Assembly: GCA_030037185.1 (NCBI GenBank) | Contig: JASHRR010001303.1 | Coordinates: 1 to 5,561, forward strand | From: Xanthobacteraceae bacterium | Lineage (GTDB): Bacteria > Pseudomonadota > Alphaproteobacteria > Rhizobiales > Xanthobacteraceae | Reading direction: 5' to 3' | Length of the DNA: 5,561 nucleotides | Shown: piece after piece, positions 1 to 5,009 of the stretch | How positions within the stretch are numbered: position 1 is the stretch's first letter | Layout of the letters: each line of letters starts with the position of its first letter | Position numbers and translations under genes: made by a program | The notes under the pieces: generated by a model | Databases searched by the model: none | What the model saw: the letters and a program-made list of their open reading frames with translations, nothing else | What the model was told of the DNA's origin: nothing

Positions 1-658
1 AGGGATGCAGCACGCCCGGCGCCTTAGGCAAGGCGGCGAGATAGGCTGTCTCCGCGAGGGTCAGCTCGTCAACCGACTTGTCGAAATACAGGAGCGCCGC
101 CGCCGCAACCCCGTAAGCGCCGAAGCCCAGATAGATTTCGTTAAGGTAGAGCTCTAAAATTTTGTCTTTGGTGTAGGCGCGCTCGATCTTGAGCGCCAAC
201 AGCGCCTCTTTGATCTTGCGCGCAAACGTTAGCTCGTTGGTTAACAGGAAGTTCTTGGCGACCTGCTGGGTGATTGTGGAAGCGCCTTGCGGCCTGCGGT
301 TCGTTCCGAGATTCTGCATGTAGAGCAGCCCGGCGCGGGCGATGCCGCTGAAGTCAAGGCCGCTATGTTCGTAGAAATTCTTATCCTCGGCGGAAATGAA
401 GGCGTTGATGACGAGCTTCGGCACCGCCTGAATCGGCAGGTAGAGCCGACGCTCCTTGGCGTATTCGGCAAGCAGCTCACCGTCCGCCGCGTGCACGCGG
501 GTCATCACCGGCGGTTCGTAATCCTGAAGCTGCGAATAGTCCGGCAAGTCCCGCGAGAAATGATAGAGCAAACCGGCCACGGCGCCGACCGCAACCAGAA
601 ATACGAGCGAGCCCGCCGCGAACAGGAAGCCGAGAAACCTGATCAAAAATCGCATCAT
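1..658 (-). CDS. mrcA: Penicillin-binding protein 1A, N-terminal part (glycosyltransferase 51 domain), truncated by window edge
   Basis: PBP1A is a bifunctional inner-membrane enzyme that polymerises lipid II into glycan strands (GT51 domain) and cross-links them (transpeptidase domain, outside this window). The 219 visible residues run from the start into the GT51 domain. A short N-terminus is followed by a hydrophobic anchor (about residues 8-32). GT51 motifs appear in order: motif 1 AEDKNFYEHSG with the catalytic Glu at residue 91, motif 2 RRPQGASTITQQVAKNF (121-137), motif 3 RKIKEALLALKIE (147-159), motif 4 KDKILELYLNEIYLG (164-178), and motif 5 from LAETAYLAALPKAPG. No frameshift is seen, so the gene looks intact so far. 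Two consecutive ATG codons (658 and 655) could start it; the ribosome-binding site is weak. It lies on the same strand as amiC, 2.6 kb downstream of it. The identification is firm; the symbol (mrcA/ponA) follows family usage. Confidence 0.96.
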   Translation of the reverse strand, partial: MMRFLIRFLGFLFAAGSLVFLVAVGAVAGLLYHFSRDLPDYSQLQDYEPPVMTRVHAADGELLAEYAKERRLYLPIQAVPKLVINAFISAEDKNFYEHSGLDFSGIARAGLLYMQNLGTNRRPQGASTITQQVAKNFLLTNELTFARKIKEALLALKIERAYTKDKILELYLNEIYLGFGAYGVAAAALLYFDKSVDELTLAETAYLAALPKAPGVLHP

Positions 659-972
659 CGGCCCATTTCGAATGATCACTCGAACTCTACAAAGTCGGCT
701 GCCGGCGCACAATGCCAAGTTCAGCCTTCAACATCTTTTCACGGCCGCACCTTGAAGCTGGGTCCCGCTACGCAGCGTCCACGCGCTGCCGATGACGTTG
801 CGTCCGCCACGTTGCGCGGATTTATGATCAAACTTGGGCAAGAACGGCGCCGCGAGCGACATTGGTCCGTCGTCATCACGCCCTGGCGGGGCCCTCGCCT
901 GGGATCGGGACCAACCGCCGTCGCGCCGGGCTCTTGATGGAGGGGGCGCGGCTTGGTCGCACAATTTGATGC

Positions 973-988
973 GAAATGCTTGCATTTC
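973..988. repeat. Perfect 16-bp palindrome-like inverted repeat
   Basis: GAAATGC and GCATTTC flank a two-base centre (TT). The site lies in the intergenic region, 234 bases before the GCG_CRPN gene and 315 bases before mrcA. It has the size of a dimeric regulator site, but no regulator is known and no promoter overlaps it clearly. Seen directly; function unknown. Confidence 0.4.
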
Positions 989-1139
989 CGACCAAAAACA
1001 GCGGCAATTGGCGGTTTAGCATCCGCATCGTCCGGTTCGCTCCCTGCGGAACGAACAAAATCCGGCCCAATTCCGGTTGGTGCCGAGCAGCATCAATTTC
1101 AGGCTGCAGGCGTTGACGGCGCCATAATTCGTGAGGCTC

Positions 1140-1168
1140 TTGACCACCAATCCAGCCACGCGTATTGG
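1140..1168 (+). promoter_or_regulatory. Candidate sigma-70-type promoter for the GCG_CRPN gene
   Basis: TTGACC (1140-1145) is followed after 17 bases by TATTGG (1163-1168). The -35 matches the consensus at five of six positions and the -10 only at three. Transcription would begin about 45 bases before the start codon. The spacing is ideal but the -10 is poor, so this is a weak call. Confidence 0.3.
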
Positions 1169-1221
1169 CGTGACCACTGCTTTGGGGAGCGATAATCAGG
1201 AATCAGGGGAGAGCAAGTTAA

Positions 1222-1512
1222 ATGCGCCCGCAGCTATTTGCCGCCACGTCGGCCGCGGTTTTACTCTCGCTCGCTCTCGACGGCGCCAGTGCCGAAGGCG
1301 GCTGTGGCCCCGGCTTTCACCGCAATGCCTACGGAAGGTGCCGCCCCAATGAAGGCCCGGTCGTCGTCGCCCCCGCTGCCCCAGTCGTCGTAGCGCCAGC
1401 GGCGCCGGTGGTCGTAGCGCCAGCGGCGCCGGTTGTCGTAGCACCGGCGCCGGTTGTTTGCGGCGCAGGATTGCGCTGGCACCCGAGGTTGAGGCGTTGC
1501 GTGGTTCTTTGA
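1222..1512 (+). CDS. Small secreted GCG_CRPN-type repeat protein
   Basis: A 96-residue exported protein of unknown function. Residues 1-24 form a Sec-type signal peptide: basic start, hydrophobic AAVLLSLAL, likely cleavage after ASA. The mature protein opens with GGCGPGFHRNAYGRCRPN (26-43), matching the small-protein signature I know as the GCG_CRPN prefix-to-repeats domain. Then come about four copies of PVVVAPAA (46-75) and a C-terminal CGAGLRWHPRLRRCVVL. Four cysteines (28, 40, 80, 93) bracket the repeats, two on each side, which suggests disulfides in the periplasm or at the surface (inference). The start is well supported: AGGGGAGAG at 1205-1213 lies eight bases before ATG. The gene is single on its strand and convergent with the cupin gene. 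Domain naming comes from memory of the motif. Confidence 0.85.
   Translation: MRPQLFAATSAAVLLSLALDGASAEGGCGPGFHRNAYGRCRPNEGPVVVAPAAPVVVAPAAPVVVAPAAPVVVAPAPVVCGAGLRWHPRLRRCVVL
1357..1446 (+). repeat. 24-bp in-frame tandem repeat coding for PVVVAPAA
   Basis: The middle of the GCG_CRPN gene is a tandem repeat of period 24 (eight codons). A 23-base stretch at 1387-1409 recurs exactly at 1411-1433; the flanking units are diverged copies and the last is shortened. Because the unit is a multiple of three, copy number can change by slippage or recombination without breaking the frame. Confidence 0.9.
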
Positions 1513-1715
1513 CTGCGCGTCGGCGGGACCGGCCTGCCGCCGGGACCTGCCCGGACATCTCGATCACCGAAACGGCTGCTACGGGCAACGCGGGCGCTGC
1601 CCCGAGACTTAACGGGCCGACTGATCAAAAAGCAGGAATGCGCTGGGCATTTGTCAGGGCACCTGGTTGCTTTGAGTGAGCTGCGGCCTCAGCCGGCGCT
1701 TCAATCAGTCGACGT

Positions 1716-2120
1716 TTATTCGGCCACCTGTTCAGCGGCCGGCTTACCCTTGTCGAAAATACGCATCTCAATGTAGCGGGCCGGTTTGTCGGTCAAGTTC
1801 TGTTGCCGGTGGATGGTGCCGCGCGGAACATAATTGCTGTCGCCGGCCTTGAGCACGACCGGCGGCTTCCCCTTGACGGTAAAGGTGATTTCACCCTCCT
1901 GGATCGCCGTCCATTGATCGCCGGGATGACGGTGGAACTGATTTCCCGACCCCGGCGGCGCGGTGACGGACTGCATCCCAACCTCGCGCGTCGGGTCGTT
2001 CTCCAGCGGGGTCGTGAAGTAGCGATGGTTCTGGAACGTTGGCGCCGGCGCCTGCGCCAATGTCTCCACCGAAAGTGCGCCTGCCACGATGATGATGACG
2101 GGTGCGATCAGCTTGTTCAT
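1716..2120 (-). CDS. Periplasmic small cupin-domain protein
   Basis: A 134-residue exported single-domain cupin. Residues 1-24 are a signal peptide (MNKLIAPVIIIVAGALSVETLA, then QA). Cupin motif 1, G-x5-HxH-x3-E-x6-G, aligns with G57, H63, H65 and G76, but the expected Glu is Gln69. Motif 2, G-x5-PxG-x2-H-x3-N, is exact: G93, P99, G101, H104, N108. Three of the usual four metal ligands (two His of motif 1 and the His of motif 2) therefore remain. Substrate and reaction cannot be read from the sequence; small cupins include dioxygenases, isomerases and binding proteins. ATG at 2120 is preferred because GGAGG lies five bases upstream; an in-frame GTG at 2123 is too close to it. The gene converges on the GCG_CRPN gene with a gap of about 200 bases and no clear terminator. 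Confidence 0.9.
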   Translation of the reverse strand: MNKLIAPVIIIVAGALSVETLAQAPAPTFQNHRYFTTPLENDPTREVGMQSVTAPPGSGNQFHRHPGDQWTAIQEGEITFTVKGKPPVVLKAGDSNYVPRGTIHRQQNLTDKPARYIEMRIFDKGKPAAEQVAE

Positions 2121-2147
2121 CACATCCTCCCTGAGTGTTACGCAGGA

Positions 2148-2176
2148 ATGATGCTAGTGCGGCTCGCGAGTTGCAA
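2148..2176 (-). promoter_or_regulatory. Weak candidate promoter for the cupin gene
   Basis: Read on the minus strand, TTGCAA (2176-2171) is followed after exactly 17 bases by CATCAT (2153-2148), about 28 bases before the start codon. Each hexamer matches the sigma-70 consensus at four of six positions. The spacing and location are right but the match is poor. Confidence 0.25.
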
Positions 2177-2250
2177 CAACGGCAACGCGGCGACAACCGC
2201 ACCTGGCTGTTTCCGCAGGATCACGAAAAAAAAGTAATTGCGTCCACCCA

Positions 2251-2339
2251 AGCGCGAGCGCTCTGGTTTCTTGGCCTCGCAGCCAAGGGCCGGCCGCCGG
2301 CCAAGCGAGTGCCACTCGCTCGGAGGAGAAGCGCTCCGA
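2251..2339. repeat. Chain of five consecutive inverted repeats
   Basis: Five hairpin-forming units follow one another with gaps of at most seven bases: AGCGC/GCGCT (2251-2262), CTTGGC/GCCAAG (2270-2287), GGCCGGC/GCCGGCC with a one-base centre (2288-2302), GCGAGTG/CACTCGC with a one-base centre (2305-2319), and TCGGAG/CTCCGA (2320-2339). All arms are perfect. Two have only a single central base, so as RNA they would need to open a few pairs. The arms differ in sequence, so this is a chain of different palindromes and not a tandem repeat. Confidence 0.75.
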
Positions 2340-2483
2340 CCAGCATCTTCCGCTTTGCCGGCGGCACTATCCACAAGAACATCGTGCTTATGCGAGGTGC
2401 CGCTCTGGCTGTCGAAGCTGGGGGGCCCCCTCCCGTTCTGGCTGGAGCACGGGGCGCTGTTCCGGCAGGAGGGCCAGGGGGGG

Positions 2484-2537
2484 AAAAACACCGATGCTGT
2501 TGGGGCCTCTTCAGCCCCCTGAGGGCCTCGGTAGGCC
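2484..2537 (-). terminator. Possible terminator for the 69-residue gene (weak)
   Basis: Read on the minus strand, about 110 bases past the stop of the 69-residue gene, two stems occur in series, GGCCT/AGGCC (2537-2524) and GGGGC/GCCCC (2518-2502), followed by T5 (2488-2484). The T run starts 13 bases after the second stem, too far for a standard intrinsic terminator, so the call is tentative. Confidence 0.2.
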
Positions 2538-2644
2538 AGCTGGATCAGGGCATTCGAGCGCGTCGAGTTCCAGCCCTCGGGCCGGCGGAGCCGAACCGCT
2601 GGGAGATTGAGACGCAGGCTGCCGGGCGGAATTATCAGCGAGTT

Positions 2645-2854
2645 TCAGGGGCGCTGGTGGGGTGGCGCCGAACCAGTCGTTGCTGGCGGGTTCGATTGAG
2701 CCAACTTCTCATGAGCACCCCAGCCCCAATTATACCCGATAGTCCCCCCTATCAGAAGCCCGAGAGCGGTGAGGGCCGCCGTTAGCCACGGCCAGAACCC
2801 GGTTTGGTCGGTGTCGTAGCGACGCGACTGATTATTGCGGTAGGGGTCAGACAT
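2645..2854 (-). CDS. Small single-pass membrane protein of unknown function
   Basis: A 69-residue protein that I do not recognise. The N-terminus is polar and Tyr/Arg/Asn-rich (MSDPYRNNQSRRYDTDQ), residues about 21-45 form one hydrophobic segment with aromatic edges and a GxxxG-like GGTIG core (WPWLTAALTALGLLIGGTIGYNWGW is that span), and the tail is polar and Pro-rich. By the positive-inside rule the arginines put the N-terminus in the cytoplasm. The gene is supported by AGGGAA at suitable distance from ATG, a clean hydrophobic block, and two palindromes upstream that look like regulatory sites. GxxxG cores often mediate helix packing, so an oligomer or a partner protein is possible (inference). 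It is on the same strand as cupin and amiC but too far from either to presume an operon. Confidence 0.75.
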   Translation of the reverse strand: MSDPYRNNQSRRYDTDQTGFWPWLTAALTALGLLIGGTIGYNWGWGAHEKLAQSNPPATTGSAPPHQRP

Positions 2855-2870
2855 GTTTCATTCCCTGTTC

Positions 2871-2882
2871 GGTTGGCCAACC
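2871..2882. promoter_or_regulatory. 12-bp perfect palindrome upstream of the 69-residue gene
   Basis: GGTTGGCCAACC is fully self-complementary and begins 17 bases upstream of the start codon, just beyond the ribosome-binding site. It could be a protein-binding site or a small structure in the leader. No regulator is identifiable. Confidence 0.4.
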
Positions 2883-2889
2883 ATCTTGA

Positions 2890-2904
2890 TTAGCAAATTG
2901 CTAA
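2890..2904. promoter_or_regulatory. 15-bp perfect palindrome, candidate operator
   Basis: TTAGCAA and TTGCTAA flank one central base. The site starts 36 bases upstream of the start codon of the 69-residue gene and is AT-rich in GC-rich surroundings, as expected of a regulator-binding or promoter region. Size and symmetry suit a dimeric regulator such as a MarR-, TetR- or LysR-type protein, but the family cannot be told from the site alone. Confidence 0.45.
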
Positions 2905-3205
2905 CTGGCCTGAATGTTCCTGCGCACGAGCGGCGATAAAGGTTCCCGTCGGAATTATTGACGTCCGTGGTGGCCACGACTGACCACGCCTGCTTGAATT
3001 CGCGGTTCAACGACCGGCGCCGGGATCGCGCTGCCGAATGGCACGCCGACCCGGTTCCGGCGTTTCGCCGCTCGCGCACGTTTGCTCGATTGGAAAACCT
3101 TCGCCATCGAAGGCGGTAACGAGCGTCGAGACGCCCAGCTCTCCTGCCACGTCAGGAGCAGGGATGATTGTGCCGATTTCTCGCTGGAGATTTGTACAGT
3201 ATGAT
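2905..3205. other. Intergenic region upstream of the 69-residue gene, no convincing gene
   Basis: Open frames here lack a start with a ribosome-binding site and show no known domain. One minus-strand frame (roughly 3190 down to 3010) reads plausibly, with EIGTIIPAPDVAGELGVS followed by more open frame, but has no good start and no recognisable family, so it is at most a gene remnant. A small inverted repeat CGTGG/CCACG lies at 2966-2978, with an alternative partner ACCACG at 2983-2988. The promoter of the 69-residue gene should lie near 2900-2960; no clear -35/-10 pair was found. Confidence 0.5.
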
Positions 3206-3223
3206 CCGCGCTGTCCCGCGCGG
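3206..3223 (-). terminator. Hairpin just past the amiC stop, possible terminator without a U run
   Basis: CCGCGC (3206-3211) and GCGCGG (3218-3223) form a perfect 6-base stem with a 6-base loop, starting four bases beyond the amiC stop codon. The sequence after it on the minus strand (ATCATACTGTAC) has no T run, so it may only protect the 3' end or slow polymerase. Confidence 0.35.
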
Positions 3224-3227
3224 CCGA

Positions 3228-4778
3228 CTATGGGGCACGTGCACCGGCGCCCCCGCCGGCGACACGGGTGGCAAAATAACTGTTGACCGCCTGCACGACC
3301 GCATCGCCCGTATGCGAGCGCCAGCTCTCGGAAACCAGATGTTTTAAATCCCGCGCGTTCGATACGTAGCCGAGTTCGATCAGCACCGACGGTATGTCGG
3401 GCGCCTTGAGAACCCGAAAACTGGCCGATTTCTGGGGACGCTTGTGCAAGTGCGCTGCGGTGCGCATCTCCTTTATCAGACTGCGGGCGAACTCGGCCGA
3501 GAAGTTTCTGGTCTCGCGTTGCGCGAGATCGATAAGAATATCTGCGATCTCGTCGGGTTCGGCGGCAAGGTCTACCCCCGCTATGACATCCGCCCGGTTC
3601 TCAGCGTCGGCCAAGCGCTGCGCCTCCCCGTCCGAAGCCTTGTCTGACAGCGTGTAGACGGTGGCTCCCTCAGCTTCGCCCTCGCCTCGCGCAAGAGCAT
3701 CGCAATGAATCGAGATCATAAGCTGCGCCTGCCGCTGGCGAGCGAACCGCACCCGCTCCGAAAGCTCAACGAAGGTGTCGTCGGTTCGCGTCATCATCAC
3801 GCGATACTTGCCCGTGGCGTTGAGCTTGGCCCGCAGCGCCGATGCGAACTCGAGCACAATGTCCTTTTCAAGTTCGCCGGTTGGCGCCCGCGTCCCCGGA
3901 TCGATTCCGCCATGGCCCGGATCGAGCACCACTAAAGGCCGAGGATCTGTCGTCGGCTCCTCACGGTCACGGCGCGCCGCCCCCTCCTTACCCTCCCCGG
4001 ATTGCGGGGGAGGGTAGGGTGGCCGCGGGAGGTGATTGTCAATCGCCGCAGCCCGCAAGAATGTCTCGCGATCGACCGCGACGAGGTCAAGCACCATGCG
4101 GGCCGGTTGTCGATCTGCACGGTCGAGCACGAAAGCCTTCCTGACCCGCACCGGGCCGGCCAGATCGACAACGATGCGGGACTGGCCCGCCATCACCAGC
4201 CCCCAGCGGAACGCCTTGATGATGCCGCGGCCGTGCTCCCCGGCGTTGGCCGGAAGCTGGAAGTTGACCTGCGGAATTTCGATCACCACCCGGTACGGAT
4301 CGGCGAGCGCGAACGCTCGCATGTCGATCTTGCGGGAGACGTCGATCACCAATCGGGTCTGCTGGTCATCGCCGGCCAGCCGAGCATCGGTTGCGACCGG
4401 CGGCCCCTCTGCGGCCGCCGGGTCGGGCGCCGGGGCTTCTGTTGGCGGCAGTTCAATGGCCCGCGGCACCTCAATGGCCGGCTGATCCGGCATTGGAAGC
4501 GGCATCTGAGACCAAGCCTCCAGCACCATCGCCAGATCGAGCGCAATCGCCGGCACGATCACGCTGACCCGGAGGATCCCGTTCAGACTCAACCACCGTC
4601 TTGCGGACGCACCCTCAGCGTTAGCTACCACAGGTGTCTCATCTGCTAACTGCTCAGCCAATGCGCGTACAGGTATGCGGATCACGGTCTCCGATATCCT
4701 TTTTGGCATCCTGTAATCCCATTTGGCATCCTTGTAGCCCAATACGGAGCCATGGTTAATGGCTGTTGAACGAATCAT
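3228..4778 (-). CDS. amiC: N-acetylmuramoyl-L-alanine amidase (AMIN + Amidase_3), cell separation
   Basis: This zinc enzyme cleaves the bond between N-acetylmuramic acid and the L-Ala of the stem peptide in the periplasm, usually to split the septum. The 516-residue frame has a hydrophobic export segment (about 68-88, RVSVIVPAIALDLAMVLEAW), a Pro/Ala-rich stretch (92-127), an AMIN domain that directs amidases to septal wall (about 128-240), a linker, and the Amidase_3 domain (about 280-503). Zinc ligands are visible: H289 in DPGHGG, E304, and H358 in SIHCD; catalytic E468 lies in LIELGYVSN. Position 359 is Cys where I expect Ala or Ser. Residues about 251-266 of the linker are encoded by a palindromic repeat. 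The start is uncertain: ATG 4778 leaves 67 residues before the export segment, and ATG 4709 (493 residues) is an alternative. Neither has a strong ribosome-binding site. Confidence 0.95.
   Translation of the reverse strand: MIRSTAINHGSVLGYKDAKWDYRMPKRISETVIRIPVRALAEQLADETPVVANAEGASARRWLSLNGILRVSVIVPAIALDLAMVLEAWSQMPLPMPDQPAIEVPRAIELPPTEAPAPDPAAAEGPPVATDARLAGDDQQTRLVIDVSRKIDMRAFALADPYRVVIEIPQVNFQLPANAGEHGRGIIKAFRWGLVMAGQSRIVVDLAGPVRVRKAFVLDRADRQPARMVLDLVAVDRETFLRAAAIDNHLPRPPYPPPQSGEGKEGAARRDREEPTTDPRPLVVLDPGHGGIDPGTRAPTGELEKDIVLEFASALRAKLNATGKYRVMMTRTDDTFVELSERVRFARQRQAQLMISIHCDALARGEGEAEGATVYTLSDKASDGEAQRLADAENRADVIAGVDLAAEPDEIADILIDLAQRETRNFSAEFARSLIKEMRTAAHLHKRPQKSASFRVLKAPDIPSVLIELGYVSNARDLKHLVSESWRSHTGDAVVQAVNSYFATRVAGGGAGARAP
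3983..4022. repeat. GC-rich palindromic repeat inserted in frame within amiC
   Basis: CCCTCCCC (3991-3998) and GGGGAGGG (4007-4014) form the core stem around an 8-base loop. The stem extends through A-T, T-A, T-G and two C-G pairs, and after one mismatch two more C-G pairs, covering 40 bases. On the amiC strand it reads roughly PPYPPPQSGEGKEG. This look, a C-run/G-run palindrome translated as PPxPPxxGEG, is from general familiarity a common dispersed repeat in Bradyrhizobium-like genomes. It sits in the linker between the AMIN and catalytic domains and keeps the frame open. Confidence 0.75.
4702..4741. repeat. 20-bp near-tandem duplication at the amiC 5' end
   Basis: Two adjacent 20-base units (4702-4721 and 4722-4741) match at 16 of 20 positions and share TTTGGCATCC exactly. 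Each carries an ATG on the amiC strand. The ATG at 4709 is in the amiC frame; the one at 4729 is in another frame and gives a 15-codon ORF (MPNGITGCQKGYRRP) stopping at 4682. Because 20 is not a multiple of three, the duplication changes which ATG is in frame. Confidence 0.7.
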
Positions 4779-4859
4779 CGGGGAACCTGCTGGGGCTGCA
4801 CTAAAAACGCTGTTGAGAGGCTATATATTACCCGTGCCGGAGGCTCATCCGAGCGCGCC

Positions 4860-4886
4860 GGCATGGCAGTTGCGGCTTGCCATGCC
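4860..4886. repeat. Perfect 9-bp inverted repeat in the amiC/rne intergenic region
   Basis: GGCATGGCA (4860-4868) and TGCCATGCC (4878-4886) pair perfectly around a 9-base loop. No T run follows on either strand, so it is not a standard terminator. It lies about 30 bases beyond the candidate amiC -10, where an operator could act, or it may be a dispersed repeat. Confidence 0.6.
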
Positions 4887-5009
4887 TAATTATGGCGCTT
4901 AGAAAGGAATCGCTGAAGGTTTGAAGACCCTGGTTCTGTCACGTTCGGGCATCCGCCCGCTATCGTTTAAGAATCCTGCCCCTTAATCCATTTGCGGCGG
5001 ATGGCGAGC

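Larger units (their letters stand above)
659..1221. other. Divergent intergenic region, no convincing gene
   Basis: This stretch separates mrcA (minus) from the GCG_CRPN gene (plus). Open frames cross it on both strands, but their proteins are rich in Arg, Pro and Gly, show no recognisable domain, and lack good ribosome-binding sites, so I treat them as by-products of high GC. It should hold the mrcA promoter, but I found no convincing -35/-10 pair for it. Visible structure: TTCGAA and TGATCA palindromes just upstream of mrcA (667-672, 674-679), an 8-base direct repeat ACGTTGCG near 795-815, a perfect 7-base-arm palindrome at 973-988, and a candidate plus-strand promoter at 1140-1168. Confidence 0.6.
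2177..2644. other. Gene-poor, structure-rich segment between the cupin and the 69-residue membrane protein
   Basis: Long open frames exist on both strands, but their products are low-complexity, compete with each other over the same bases, and have no recognisable domain or good ribosome-binding site. The DNA is unusual: an A8 run (2226-2233), five adjacent inverted repeats (2251-2339), a GGGGGGCCCCC run near 2420-2431, a 24-base-period direct repeat (GTTCTGGCTGGAG at 2435, GTTCCGGCAGGAG at 2459, 11 of 13 identical), G7 followed by A5 (2477-2488), and two more hairpins (2502-2537). It could be a decayed repetitive or mobile unit, or a structured RNA; nothing seen decides between them. Confidence 0.5.

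Noticed and set aside
287..937. 216-residue plus-strand open frame over the mrcA 5' end
   Set aside because: It is antisense to well-conserved PBP1A coding sequence and continues into non-coding DNA without any domain.
2226..2262. A8 run next to an inverted repeat as an intrinsic terminator on the minus strand
   Set aside because: The stem is only five bases and the T run begins 17 bases after it, outside the normal geometry; no minus-strand gene ends just upstream.
2138..2522. Competing open frames on both strands (117 and 94 residues)
   Set aside because: They occupy the same bases, none has a convincing start, and the products show no recognisable fold; high GC lowers stop frequency.
2135..2785. 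216-residue plus-strand open frame across the cupin/69-residue interval
   Set aside because: It has no ribosome-binding site, no domain, and a low-complexity Arg/Ala/Gly/Pro product, and it runs antisense through the better supported 69-residue gene.
2740..2785. A plus-strand reading PPYQKPESGEG resembling the palindromic repeat in amiC
   Set aside because: The DNA has no matching palindrome and is the complement of the membrane-protein coding sequence; the likeness is only in translation.
3038..3286. 82-residue plus-strand open frame overlapping the amiC 3' end
   Set aside because: No ribosome-binding site, no domain, and it runs antisense into amiC.
4002..4649. 215-residue plus-strand open frame inside amiC
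   Set aside because: It is the antisense shadow of the AMIN-domain region of amiC.
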